Of a stretch of DNA of 64,000 bases, positions 44,901 through 53,157 are shown piece by piece. The position numbers were made by a program, and so were the translations under genes. Below the pieces are notes generated by a model. That model did not search any database. It was given only the letters and a program-made list of their open reading frames with translations, and was not told the DNA's origin. The DNA is from Brevibacterium yomogidense (GTDB taxonomy: Bacteria; Actinomycetota; Actinomycetes; Actinomycetales; Brevibacteriaceae). Each line of letters begins with the position of its first letter. Within the stretch, counting starts at the first letter, position 1. The DNA lies in contig NZ_JABASY010000002.1 in the NCBI RefSeq assembly GCF_016107685.1, positions 62,001-126,000 on the forward strand, given 5' to 3'.

Positions 44901-45126
44901 GCACCTGCCGATAGTTCGACCCGTCGGTGGAGTAGGCCGCGCGGCTTCCGTCGTCGAATCGCACCTCGGCGTTCGTGCGCTGTCTCAGCTCGTCCGCGAG
45001 CTTCTTGACCGTCTGAGTGCTGTCGCGGGCCGTCGCGCGGTGGGTCACCGTGGGCATCCCGTCGAACTGGACGGGCAGCGGACCCGGGGGTCCGTGATGG
45101 ACCGTGCTCTGGGCGGGGCTGGTCAT
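41914..45126 (-). CDS. Fused FAD-linked oxidase and Fe-S oxidoreductase (D-lactate dehydrogenase-like)
   Basis: Protein of 1070 residues joining a GlcD-type FAD oxidase with a GlpC/CCG-type electron-transfer part. Residues about 75-230 bind FAD (TTRGGGTSLAGQTTN, NTLGGMIGNNSCGTHS), about 270-560 form the FAD-oxidase C domain (GHFGQGCIHCRI, SLSGEHGDGQAR). Near 594 and 653 lie Fe-S cysteine groups (CVGVGECR...MCP and CLSCKSCKSECP), and CCG domains follow near 857 and 987 (GGCCGLAGSFG). It is probably a membrane-associated D-2-hydroxyacid (lactate/glycolate-like) dehydrogenase feeding electrons to quinone. Ribosome site AGGAGAA. A Ser/Ala/Arg-rich linker at about 745-785 joins the halves. Confidence 0.92.
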   Translation of the reverse strand: MTSPAQSTVHHGPPGPLPVQFDGMPTVTHRATARDSTQTVKKLADELRQRTNAEVRFDDGSRAAYSTDGSNYRQVPLGVLLPRSLDDVTEAVELCRRHDVPITTRGGGTSLAGQTTNVAVIIDLSKYLDEVESIDPEEKTAWVQPGCNLDRLRHEASEFGLTYGPDPSTHSRNTLGGMIGNNSCGTHSLMSEFYGPGALTADQVLELDVLTYRGHRFTVGSMTAEELQAAIEEGGERGRILSDLRHLRDEHIARLRTGFPQIQRRVSGFNLNRLLPEYGFDVAKALVGTEGTCVTILRAKVQLIDARPERVLVAAGFEDAPRAGDAVPMVREHRPVACEGIDDKLMTFMRKKGMHPDDIDILPEGGGFLLVEFGAQDKDDARRQAETFVKACQDEDAVLSTKIVEEDWEAAKLWQIREAGLGATSHVPGMRETHPGWEDAAVPVEQVGDYLRDFRELLDEFDYEASLYGHFGQGCIHCRITFILDTAEGLQQWREFLTKAAHLVTRHGGSLSGEHGDGQARAALLDIMYGEDLVDAFAEFKHIWDPDWRLNPGKAVRPYTPTDNLKMGPDARLTPVTTHFAFPDDDGDFGKAVSRCVGVGECRNTDTGYMCPSYMATREEEDSTRGRARMLFEMLRGSDLKLWRDDHVHEALDLCLSCKSCKSECPVNVDMATYKAEYQAHYYKGRLRPRNEYTVTLIYWWARIASRLPRTVNAFTQAPLVSSLIKLGGGIAQQREIPQFRKPFTRTTAARRTSAQSSAASSPASAPEYISTRARRRTHDGSPLLDHGKSHMAEAGYSTPHMQKHGHPTTNHPHGAKAPLQVDRVVLWPDTFNNYLDSANLEATVAVLEDAGYEVSLPPRPLCCGRPLYDAGMLTLAKKMWTQILDTLRADIRAGVPVVGVEPSCVAAFRDELVGLMPNDEDATRLAQQTYLVSEFLERQNYQPPMIPEFDGTKALVQMHCHHRAVLGTDADRALLTRLGFDLEILDGGCCGLAGSFGFKAGEKYDVSVRAAERAIMPRIRAADDDTVIVADGFSCTQQIQHLSTREPQHIIQLLHHAVQQSEHAAVLTR

Positions 45127-45139
45127 CGGATTCTCCTGT

Positions 45140-45803
45140 TCAGACGAGGAACGGTTCGAGCGCGTCGGAATCCACGCCGAGGCCGTGGCCGGCACGGCTG
45201 CGGTCCGGCCGCAGTGCTCCGCGCTGGAGCAGTCCCCGGAAGTGGGTGATGTCCCAGCCGTATTCGCCTGCCGCGACCTCCATCCCAGCGGGGGGACCGG
45301 TCACGCAGCAGCCTCAGCCCTTCGAGATCGTCGGCCCACCCGGCCACCTGTCGACTGAGCTGTCCGTCGTCCAGGTTCGTGAACCCTCCGCTGCCGTAGG
45401 CCGGAACGCTGTCATGGCAGCCATCGAGGAGCGCGACCAGCGGTATGTCGAGAAGGCGTGCTTTGAGGTCCCAGAGGCCGATGTCGACGGCCGAGACCGC
45501 CGCAGCGGCAGGTCCGCGCAGGCCCTGGTTGCGGACTGCCCGTGCCATCGCCTCACACGCACCGCCCGGAGCGAGCGCATTCCTCCCTGTGATCGCTGTC
45601 GTGAGCGTGTCGTTGACGATGTGCGCCGCCGCTGCCGGCGCATAGGTGTAGCCCACGCCCAGATGCTCGCCGGCGAGCACGCGCACGACGACGAGCGTCG
45701 TCGACGACCACGTCAGGGTGCCGTCCGATTCCGGCTGTTCGAGCGGGATGTCGTAGGCGAGGGCGCTGACGTCGGTGATGTTCGGCGGGGCCTCATTCGT
45801 CAT
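45140..45803 (-). pseudogene. Decayed enolase-superfamily (mandelate racemase-like) gene
   Basis: The N-terminal half reads as a mandelate racemase/muconate lactonizing enzyme: YDIPLEQP, the capping domain, then VSAVDIGLWDLKARLLDIPLVALLDG and YGSGGF. After ...GWADDLEG the family sequence breaks off. A different frame then gives the family's later segment GMEVAAGEYGWDITHFRGLLQRG, joined directly to a C-terminal end (SRAGHGLGVDSDALEPFLV). So at least two internal deletions with frame changes removed the metal-binding and catalytic region. The start overlaps the TPP-enzyme stop by 11 bp, and the next gene follows within 14 bp, so the ancestral operon layout survives. Confidence 0.82.
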
Positions 45804-47598
45804 CGGGTGTCAGCCCCATGCGCGCGAACAGACGTGCAGCGGCGGCCCGTGAACTCTGGTTGACGACCCTCCCCATCTCCGGGTCTCCGGACAGCAGGGA
45901 CTCCGCCAGGCCCGTCGCCTGCGCGAGCGCGATATGTGCCGGCAGCGGCGGGGTGTTGCGGTCGCACTTCACATCGAGGACCACCGGACGATCCGCGGCG
46001 AACGCCTGGTCGAAGGCCGCATCGACATCATTGGGATCGTCGACGCGGATGCCCGTGAGACCGAGCAGCTGTGCGTACCCCGCGTAGTCCATCGGCTCGA
46101 CCATCTGCGCTGTATCCCACCGTGGATCTCCGGCTTCCCGCATCTCCCAGGACACCTGGTTGAGGTCGCCGTTGTTGACGATGAGAACGACGAAGGACGG
46201 GTTCACCCAGTCCTTCCAGTGACGTTTGACGGTCAGCAGACCGTTCATGCCCATCATCTGGAAGGCGCCGTCACCGATCGTGCACACGACAGGCCTGTCG
46301 GGATGGGCGAACTTCCCTGCGATCGCATACGGCATGGACGCGAGCATGGACGCCATCCGGCCCGAGAGGCTGCCCATCTGGTTGCGTCCGAGTCTGATGT
46401 GGAACCCGTACCAATCGGCGGTGCTGCCGGCATCCGCGGTGATGATGGCGTTCTCCGGCAGCCGCGCATCGAGTGAGACGTAGACGCTGCGCGGGTTGAT
46501 CGGGTCGGCCTCCGTGAGGGCCACCCTCTCAGTCTCCTCCTCCCACCGGCGCTGCTGCTTCGCGATCGTTTCCTGCCAGCCGGTGTCGTGGGCTTCGAGG
46601 TGCGGCAGCAGTGCCGCGAGCGTGGTCTTGGCGTCGCCCCAGAGGTTGACCTCAGTCGGATAGCGGATGCCCAGATGCCGCGGCGACAGGTCGATCTGGA
46701 CGGCACGCGCCTGCCCGGTGGGCGGCAGGAACTCGCCGTAGGGGTAGTTGGTTCCGACCATGAGAAGCGTGTCGCACTTCTGCATCATGTCGTAGCTCGG
46801 CCTCGAGCCGAGCAGACCGAGCTGCTGCGTGTGGTACGGCAGGTCGCCGGGTACGACCTGTTTGCCCAGCAGTGTGGTGATGACCCCGGCGCCGAGCCGT
46901 TCAGCCACGGCGATCGTCTCCTCGCGTGCACCGATGGCGCCCTGTCCCACGAGCATCGCCACCTTCTCCCCGTCGTTGAGCACTTTCGCGGCGCGGGCGA
47001 GGGCGTCGTCATCGGGACGCAGCCGGTCCTCGGCGTAGCCGATCCCGCTGCGTGAGACGAAATGCTCGACGGAGGGCTCTTCCATCTCCATCGTCTGGAT
47101 ATCCGCGGGCAGGATGACGACGGCAGGGCCGCGGTACGCTTTCGCCATGCGCACGGCCTTGTCGACGACGAGCGGGGTGTGCATGGGCGTGGTGACCGTC
47201 TGCACGAACACCGCTGCGTCGGCCATCATGCGCTCGAGATTGATCTCCTGCTGGAACTCGGTTCCCAGCGAGACACGCGCCTGCTGGCCGACGATGGCGA
47301 CGACGGGCGTGTTGTCACCTTTGGCGTCGTAGAGGCCGTTCATCAGGTGGATGGCGCCCGGCCCGGAGGTAGCCACGCAGACTCCGACGTCACCGGTGAA
47401 CTTGGCGTGCGCCGTGGCCATGAAGGCGGCTTCCTCCTCGTGCGTGGGACGGATGTACGTGAAGTCCTTGCCGTCCTTCTGCGCGCGTCCCATCGCGCCG
47501 TCGAAACCGCCGATGCCGTCGCCGGGGAACCCGTACCACTGGTGCAGGCCCCACTCGATGAGCCGATCGATCACGAAGTCGCTGACAGTCTCCGCCAT
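45793..47598 (-). CDS. Thiamine-pyrophosphate-dependent enzyme (pyruvate oxidase/acetolactate synthase-like)
   Basis: ThDP enzyme of 601 residues with the three usual domains. The catalytic glutamate lies in RPTHEEEAAFMA near residue 50, the central domain spans about 190-340, and the ThDP-binding motif GDGAFQMMGMNGL...NN begins near 440. The set resembles the pyruvate-oxidase / poxB-like branch. Likely reaction: non-phosphorylating decarboxylation of a 2-oxo acid, possibly oxidative. It is the first gene of an operon with an enolase-superfamily pseudogene and a FAD/Fe-S oxidoreductase. The ATG follows AGGGTGG; a GTG at 47613 is in frame. Confidence 0.9.
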   Translation of the reverse strand: MAETVSDFVIDRLIEWGLHQWYGFPGDGIGGFDGAMGRAQKDGKDFTYIRPTHEEEAAFMATAHAKFTGDVGVCVATSGPGAIHLMNGLYDAKGDNTPVVAIVGQQARVSLGTEFQQEINLERMMADAAVFVQTVTTPMHTPLVVDKAVRMAKAYRGPAVVILPADIQTMEMEEPSVEHFVSRSGIGYAEDRLRPDDDALARAAKVLNDGEKVAMLVGQGAIGAREETIAVAERLGAGVITTLLGKQVVPGDLPYHTQQLGLLGSRPSYDMMQKCDTLLMVGTNYPYGEFLPPTGQARAVQIDLSPRHLGIRYPTEVNLWGDAKTTLAALLPHLEAHDTGWQETIAKQQRRWEEETERVALTEADPINPRSVYVSLDARLPENAIITADAGSTADWYGFHIRLGRNQMGSLSGRMASMLASMPYAIAGKFAHPDRPVVCTIGDGAFQMMGMNGLLTVKRHWKDWVNPSFVVLIVNNGDLNQVSWEMREAGDPRWDTAQMVEPMDYAGYAQLLGLTGIRVDDPNDVDAAFDQAFAADRPVVLDVKCDRNTPPLPAHIALAQATGLAESLLSGDPEMGRVVNQSSRAAAARLFARMGLTPDDE

Positions 47599-47864
47599 TG
47601 CTACCACCCTCACTCATCCGGGATCCCGATGCGCATGTCGTGGGAGCGCGCGCGGCGGGGGCTTCGCTGCCGGCGCCGTGGAGTCCATGCGCTGCTCCTC
47701 CCCTCTGCCGAGGCCCTCGCCCGCGCAGTCGAGTCACGTCCGCGGGGGAGGGTCGTCAGATGGCAATGTCGCGTACTGCACAGGCTCGTCCTGTGCCGCC
47801 GAGGTGTCAACCCCCCTTGCGGTATTCGCGGTGGTCGCAACCGCGGCTTCACGCGGCGGTGGGC

Positions 47865-47870
47865 TAGGCT
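47865..47870 (+). promoter_or_regulatory. Predicted -10 element before the lipid kinase gene
   Basis: TAGGCT ends 7 nt before the ATG at 47878, as at other leaderless genes of this window. Confidence 0.4.
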
Positions 47871-47877
47871 CCCGCGC

Positions 47878-48867
47878 ATGGCCGTCGACGTCATCGTGAA
47901 CCCGATGCACCGTGAGGCCCTGGACGCGTAGCGCCTCTGCGCGCGCGCTGGAGCGGACGTCACCGTGAGGACGACCTCGATCGCGCGCCCGCACGCCGAA
48001 CCCGACCCCCACGCGCGTCTCACCGTGGTGGTCGGCGGTGACGGCACCTTCCGCGCGGTGGCCGGGGCACTGCTGCAGGACCCCCACTGGGGTGGAGCGA
48101 TCCTGCCGGTGCCCACCGGGACCGCGTCACTCTTCGCACTCAGCGCCGGCATGCGCACGACCGCGCACGGCCTCGACCTCCTCGCCTCCTACCTGAGCAC
48201 CGCGGAGGAGGGCACACGCGAGGAGCCGGGGTGGACGCTGCTGCGATGCGACGTGGGCTGGGCCCGCATCGAGCGCGCGCAGGGTCGGACGACCTCGGCG
48301 GTCCCGTTCCTCGTGTCCGCGGGGATCGGCCACAGCGGGGCCACCCTGCTCCACACGCCCCACTGGGCGAAGACAGTGCTCGGTGCGGCCGGGTACGGGG
48401 TGGGCGCGATCGGACGACTGGCCGCCGGAACGGTGACCCTGCGGCTGCGCACACAGGCAGGGGAGCCGGAGTCGGAGGTACATGACGGTGTGTGGGCGGC
48501 AGAGTTCGGGAACATCGGCCGGATCCCCGCGGGCATCACCGTCTTCCCCCACGGGGGTGTGCGCACGGGGAGCCTGGCCGGCCTCCTCGTGTCCTTCCCC
48601 GGCGGGGTGCGCGACCACCCGGTGCGGTGCAGTCACCTGGGGCGCCGCATCTCCGGGTGGGGGAGGATCTTCCGCGCGGGCTTCCGGGGAGGGCACGAAC
48701 ACGTCGACGCGCTCCGGCTCTGGACGACCGAGGCCGCTCACGTGACGGCTGACAGACCTCTCGCCGCTCACCTCGACGGGGAATCAGTGGGCATGGTGAC
48801 AGGCCTTCGCCTCCGGCTCGTCCCGGCCGAGCTGCCGGTCGTCGTGCCGTACCCCGCCGAGGCCTGA
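47878..48867 (+). pseudogene. Diacylglycerol/lipid kinase-like gene with in-frame TAG
   Basis: The frame from ATG 47878 begins MAVDVIVNPMHREALDA, the first strand of DAGK/YegS-type lipid kinases, then meets TAG at 47929-47931 and continues in the same frame to 48867. The continued frame holds the catalytic glycine loop VVVGGDGTFRAVAGALL and the PVPTGTASLFA segment, so the rest is intact. Re-initiation at GTG 47965 would give a 300-residue protein lacking the first strand. One base change (for example TTG or CAG to TAG) would explain the stop. Sequence error is an alternative. The end overlaps the convergent membrane-protein gene by 100 bp. Confidence 0.72.
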
Positions 48868-49571
48868 ACCTGGAACGCGCGGTCGCCGTCGGAAGACCGG
48901 CCGTCGTCGGACACCGGGAGCACCAGCCGCAGCGCGACCGCGCAGATACCGACGAACGCCACGTACTCGCCGGTGAACTCGACGAGCTTGAGCACGTACG
49001 CGACACTGTCCGGCCAGCCCAGCCCGTACTCGCCGGTGATCGGTCTCAGCGCGTCGACGCCGACCGCGAAGACCAGCAGCACGGCCAGCCAGTGGACCAC
49101 CTCGAGCGCGCTGCGGCGGGCGAGGGAGCAGCTGTGCTTCCAGGCGAGGAGGAAGGCCAGGACGAACGGGCCGGTGATCATTCCCCACATCGCCCACGAC
49201 CCCAGGGTCGGCGGCCCGATCCCGGCGATCGGCCGCAACCCCGCGCGCTCGCCCACCAGCGCCCCAACGTACTCGTGGACCTCGAACATGTCGTCCACCA
49301 GGAGCACCAGCAGGAACATCGCCAGAACGCAGTGGACGGTGCGTCGGCGATCCGCTCGCCATGCCAGCACGAGGGAGACCGCCCCGGTGAGCAGGAAGGC
49401 GTAGCCGGCGCACTCCGCGACGCCGCGGTCGGTGTCCACGTCGAACAGGGGAGAGGAGAACGGCGGGGCCCCCGCGTGCTGCAGGAGGTCGCAGAGGAGG
49501 AGTGCGAGCCAGGATATGAGGGCGACGGCGAGGAGCGTCCACCACCAGACCGGCCGGGCAGGAATCAGCAT
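48768..49571 (-). CDS. Membrane protein of unknown function
   Basis: Protein of 267 residues with about six hydrophobic segments (WWWTLLAVALISWLALLLC at the N-terminus, then AFLLTGAVSLVLAW, CVLAMFLLVLLVDDMFEVHE, WGMITGPFVLAFLLA, VVHWLAVLLVFAVGVDAL and YVAFVGICAVALRLVL). The MFEVHE motif at the end of the third helix could bind metal. The last 45 residues are soluble and Arg/Ser-rich. I do not recognise a family. The start ATG at 49569-49571 is preceded, 6 nt upstream, by GAAACT, a weak -10. The 3' end overlaps the lipid-kinase gene by 100 bp. Confidence 0.7.
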   Translation of the reverse strand: MLIPARPVWWWTLLAVALISWLALLLCDLLQHAGAPPFSSPLFDVDTDRGVAECAGYAFLLTGAVSLVLAWRADRRRTVHCVLAMFLLVLLVDDMFEVHEYVGALVGERAGLRPIAGIGPPTLGSWAMWGMITGPFVLAFLLAWKHSCSLARRSALEVVHWLAVLLVFAVGVDALRPITGEYGLGWPDSVAYVLKLVEFTGEYVAFVGICAVALRLVLPVSDDGRSSDGDRAFQVQASAGYGTTTGSSAGTSRRRRPVTMPTDSPSR

Positions 49572-49640
49572 ACGACCAGTTTCGCTTATCGGAACGACAT
49601 TCGGGTGAGCCCACCCTGAGAGGGCTCTCACCTCCGGGTT

Positions 49641-49646
49641 TAGACT
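49641..49646 (+). promoter_or_regulatory. Predicted -10 element of the asparagine-synthetase-like gene
   Basis: TAGACT (same hexamer as at 2453). A four-codon frame ATG AGA GGG CAG TGA (49655-49669) lies between it and the gene; its stop overlaps the gene's ATG by one base. Confidence 0.45.
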
Positions 49647-49668
49647 GTCCGCAGATGAGAGGGCAGTG

Positions 49669-51192
49669 ATGTCAGGACTTGTAGCGGCTCACGGACAATT
49701 CGACGCGCGCATGGGAATGCGGATGCTGGAGCGGCTGGCGCACCGCGGCCCCGACGGTGCGGGTCACCAGCAGTTCGACCACGCATGGCTGGGAAGCCGG
49801 TTCCTGTCGATCATGGATCCGGAATCCGGCGACCAGCCCGTGTCCGCGGGTCACGCGGGGCACGTGTGGGTCGTGGGTGACGGCATGATCCACAACTACC
49901 GCCGCATCCGCGATCGTCTGGGTGCGGACCGGTTCCACACCGCCTCCGACCTCGAGGCGGCCGCCGTCCTGTACGAGGACCAGGGCGCGGCGGCATTCGA
50001 ACGCCTCTGGGGGCCGTTCGCGCTGGCCGTCGCGGATGAGCGGGGCGGGTTCGCCGCCGGACGCGACATCCTGGGGCTTGCGCCGATGTACTGGGTGCGC
50101 ACTGACGAGTTCGTCGTCTTCGCCTCCGAGATGTCCGCGTTCGACAAGGGCCTGCGCCCCCACGTCGAACCATTCCCACCCGGACACGTGTGGACGCCGG
50201 ATGGCGGACTCGAGGCGTTCCGGGAGTTCCCGGGGACCACCCCGGTGCTCCTGCAGAGCCGCGCCCCCGACGAGGACCCGCCCGAATGGGTGTTCGACGC
50301 GGTCCGCGAATCCCTGGTGCGCGCCGTGGAGCGCTGCATGGTGGGCCGCCACCCGGCCGGTGTCCTGCTGTCCGGTGGGGTCGATTCGAGCATCATCACC
50401 GCGATCGCCGCACGCCGTGCCGCTGCGGAGGGCCGTACGGTCAAGACGTTCTCCGTGGGACTCGCCGACAGTGGCGACCTGCTCGCTGCGCGCCAGGTCG
50501 CCGAACACTGCGGCACCGACCACCGCGAACTGGTCTACACGGCGCAGGACGCGATCGACGCCGTCCCGCGCGTCGTGGCCCGTCTGGAGTCCTTCGACCC
50601 GACCCTCGTCCACTCCGCCGTGCCGAACTTCTTCGTCTCCCGGCTGGCGGCCCGGCACGCGAAGGTGCTGCTCGTGGGGGAGGGGGCGGACGAACTGTTC
50701 GCCGGCTACACCCACTACGGGCTGATCCGGGAGGGTGCCGCACTCCACTCCGAGCTGCTCGAAACCCTCAAGGGCATGCACATCGGCGGTCTGCAGCGGG
50801 TCGACCGCGTCGCGGGCGCCCTGGGTGTGGAGCCTCGCCTGCCGTTCCTCGACCTCGACGTCGTCGAACTGGCCATGGCGCTGCCACCCGCGTGGAAGCT
50901 CGTGACGGAGGAACGGGACGCGAAGTGGCTGCTGCGCCGCGCCTTCGACGGGTGGCTGCCGGACGACGTGCTGTGGCGCCGCAAGGAGCAGTTCGGTGAG
51001 GGCACCGGCATGAACGACGTCCTGCGGGAGCACTTCGAGATGACCGTGACGGACGCCGACCTGGCGGCGGAGGCCGACGCGGTGGCCCCACCGCTGCGGA
51101 CACGGGAGGAACTCGCCTACTACCGGATGTTCTCCCACGCACTCCAAGGAGTCGACGCGCAGACCACCGTGGGCCGCTTCGCAGAGGCCTGA
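49669..51192 (+). CDS. Asparagine synthetase B-like protein lacking the N-terminal cysteine
   Basis: Protein of 507 residues with an N-terminal Ntn-type glutaminase-like domain and a C-terminal synthetase domain. The ATP loop LLSGGVDSSIITA lies near residue 233 and GEGADELFAGYTHY near 340. In normal AsnB the mature protein starts with catalytic Cys2; here the start reads M-S-G-L, so glutamine hydrolysis should be lost, although RGPDGAGHQQ and other glutaminase-domain motifs remain. It may use free ammonia or act on another amide. Ribosome site AGAGGG. It ends 65 bp before a strong terminator. Confidence 0.88.
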   Translation: MSGLVAAHGQFDARMGMRMLERLAHRGPDGAGHQQFDHAWLGSRFLSIMDPESGDQPVSAGHAGHVWVVGDGMIHNYRRIRDRLGADRFHTASDLEAAAVLYEDQGAAAFERLWGPFALAVADERGGFAAGRDILGLAPMYWVRTDEFVVFASEMSAFDKGLRPHVEPFPPGHVWTPDGGLEAFREFPGTTPVLLQSRAPDEDPPEWVFDAVRESLVRAVERCMVGRHPAGVLLSGGVDSSIITAIAARRAAAEGRTVKTFSVGLADSGDLLAARQVAEHCGTDHRELVYTAQDAIDAVPRVVARLESFDPTLVHSAVPNFFVSRLAARHAKVLLVGEGADELFAGYTHYGLIREGAALHSELLETLKGMHIGGLQRVDRVAGALGVEPRLPFLDLDVVELAMALPPAWKLVTEERDAKWLLRRAFDGWLPDDVLWRRKEQFGEGTGMNDVLREHFEMTVTDADLAAEADAVAPPLRTREELAYYRMFSHALQGVDAQTTVGRFAEA

Positions 51193-51257
51193 CTCGTCTT
51201 CGTCACGGTGTGACGCGACTCCGCAGATGCGTGACACCTGCGGATGGTGCGTGACGT

Positions 51258-51299
51258 ATGCGGCCCCGGCCCCTCACAGAAGAGGGGCCGGGGCCGCAT
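51258..51299. terminator. Bidirectional hairpin terminator
   Basis: Perfect 18-bp GC-rich stem (ATGCGGCCCCGGCCCCTC) with a 6-nt loop between the convergent asparagine-synthetase-like and osmoprotectant-binding-protein genes. Confidence 0.9.
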
Positions 51300-51362
51300 C
51301 ACGGTGACCGGGTTCAGGGACCCGGGTTCAGGAGTCTGGGTACCGGATCCCGGGCTCAGGAG

Positions 51363-52301
51363 TCAGGAGCCGATGAGGCCCTCGTCCTCCAGCCATTCAC
51401 GGGCGACGTCCTCCGGCATCTCGCCGAGCGTGTCGACCTGACCGTTGAGCTCCATCACGACCTCGTTCGTGAGCTTCTCCGAGATCGGTGCCATGATCTC
51501 CGCGATCTCCGGGAACTCGTCGAGCGACTCCTGACGCAGCGTCATCGAACCCTGGTACTGGACGAAGAAGTCCTCGTCGTCCTCGAGCACCACCATGTCG
51601 TTGGCCGCGATGCGCGCGTCGGTGGAGAACACCTCGCCGAACTCGCACGAGTCGCCCACCTGCGGGTAGATGAGGTTGAGGTCCAGCTCGACGACCTGCG
51701 AGAACTCGAAGTCGTATGCCTCCTCCAGACCCGGCAGACCGTCGTCGCGGTTGATGAACTCGCTGGCCGCGCACACGCGCGCCTGGTCGTCGTTGTCATT
51801 GATGAAGTCCGCGGCGTCGGACATCGTCTCGATGCCGTTCTCGTCCGCGAACTCCTGCTTCGCCGCGATGCGGTACGTGTTCTCGAACGGTGCCGGCTCC
51901 AGCCACGCGATGCCGTTCTCCTCGTCCGCTTCGGAGACCTCGGCGAACAGGTCCTCGGGGACGTCGTCGGTCGTGTTCCCCAGGATGTTCACCCAGCCGG
52001 TGCCGGTGTAATCCCAGTAGAAGTCGACCTCCCCGGTCTCCAGTGCTTCACGGACCGTCGCGCTGCCGGAGATCCCGGTCTGGTCCGTGATCGACGCGCC
52101 GGCATCCTCCAGCGCGATCGAGGAGATCTGGGCGAGCACGACGGATTCGGTGAATTCCTTTGACCCCGCGATGAGGTCGGCGCCTTCGAGCAGGCCTTCG
52201 TTCGGGCTGTCCTGGGCGTCTCCGCCTCCGCAGGCACCCAGCAGCAGCGCGGCCGTGGCAGACAGCGCGACAGCGGCGCTGAGCTTGTATTTTCTGGACA
52301 T
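51363..52301 (-). CDS. Osmoprotectant ABC transporter substrate-binding lipoprotein (OpuCC-like)
   Basis: Glycine betaine/choline-type receptor of 312 residues. The signal peptide ends with the lipobox LLLGAC, and the mature part opens with IAGSKEFTESVVLAQI and contains EVDFYWDYTGTGW, both characteristic of OpuC/OsmX binding proteins. It delivers betaine, carnitine or choline-type solutes to the permeases upstream. Its ribosome site AGGAGGGACC is strong. It is the last gene of the four-gene opu operon, 52 bp after the permease. Confidence 0.92.
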   Translation of the reverse strand: MSRKYKLSAAVALSATAALLLGACGGGDAQDSPNEGLLEGADLIAGSKEFTESVVLAQISSIALEDAGASITDQTGISGSATVREALETGEVDFYWDYTGTGWVNILGNTTDDVPEDLFAEVSEADEENGIAWLEPAPFENTYRIAAKQEFADENGIETMSDAADFINDNDDQARVCAASEFINRDDGLPGLEEAYDFEFSQVVELDLNLIYPQVGDSCEFGEVFSTDARIAANDMVVLEDDEDFFVQYQGSMTLRQESLDEFPEIAEIMAPISEKLTNEVVMELNGQVDTLGEMPEDVAREWLEDEGLIGS

Positions 52302-52353
52302 GGTGGTCCCTCCTTGGATAGTGGACGACGAAGATGCTTCGCAGACCGATGTC

Positions 52354-53157
52354 TCACAGGCCCTTGGGACGCAGGATGTCCTCTGCGATCCCGGCCAGGT
52401 AGTCGATGAGCAGTGCGAGCACCGCGGTGAGCGCGGCGCCGATGATCTGGACGAGGACGCGGTTCGTGGACATGCCCGCGACGATGATGTCGCCCAGCCC
52501 ACCCGCGTTGATGTAGGTGACGAGTGTCGCGGTGCCCACGTTGATGACGAGCGCCGTGCGCACACCTGCGAGGATGACGGGAACCGCGAGCGGCAGCTCG
52601 AGCTTCCGCAGGACCTGCCAGCGGGAGAAGCCCATCCCGCGACCGGCTTCGAGCACGTTCTCGTCGACCTGCTCCAGGCCGACCATCGTGTTGAGCAGCA
52701 CCGGGATGATCGCGTACAGCACCAGGCCGACGATCGCCGCCTGGAAGCCCAGGAACATGAAGGCGACGGCCAGCAGCACGAGGATCGCGATCGTCGGGAC
52801 GGCCTGCAGGACCGTGAGCACGCCGATGACGTACGGGCGGACCCTGCGGGTGAAGGGGCGTGTGAGCAGCACGCCCAGCGGCACCGCGATGACGAGCGTG
52901 ACGAGGGTCGACACCGCCGTGAGCACGACGTGCGCCCGCATTGCCGTGAGGATGGTGGTCGTGTTGAGGGAGCGGGCCTCGATCGAATCCAGTTCGCGGC
53001 TCTGCACGTAGAGGAACATCGCGAGGCACGCGAGCCCCAGCACGATCGGCATCGTGAGATAACCGGTCCACGACCGGCGGTGACGTGCGACGGGAGTCTG
53101 GGCGACCTCGGCGTCGGGGGTCGTCTTGGGGGCAGCGGCGTCCGCCTGCATACTCAC
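52354..53157 (-). CDS. Osmoprotectant ABC transporter permease (OpuCD-like)
   Basis: Inner-membrane permease of 267 residues with a cytoplasmic N-terminal extension (about 35 residues) and five to six helices. The permease loop VDENVLEAGRGMGFSRWQVLRKLELPLAVPVI (about residues 171-202) carries the EAA motif that contacts the ATPase. The GTG start at 53157 overlaps the ATPase stop by 4 bp and has AGGAGGG at 6-nt spacing; ATG at 53151 is an alternative. It pairs with the first permease of the operon to form the translocation channel. Confidence 0.9.
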   Translation of the reverse strand: MSMQADAAAPKTTPDAEVAQTPVARHRRSWTGYLTMPIVLGLACLAMFLYVQSRELDSIEARSLNTTTILTAMRAHVVLTAVSTLVTLVIAVPLGVLLTRPFTRRVRPYVIGVLTVLQAVPTIAILVLLAVAFMFLGFQAAIVGLVLYAIIPVLLNTMVGLEQVDENVLEAGRGMGFSRWQVLRKLELPLAVPVILAGVRTALVINVGTATLVTYINAGGLGDIIVAGMSTNRVLVQIIGAALTAVLALLIDYLAGIAEDILRPKGL

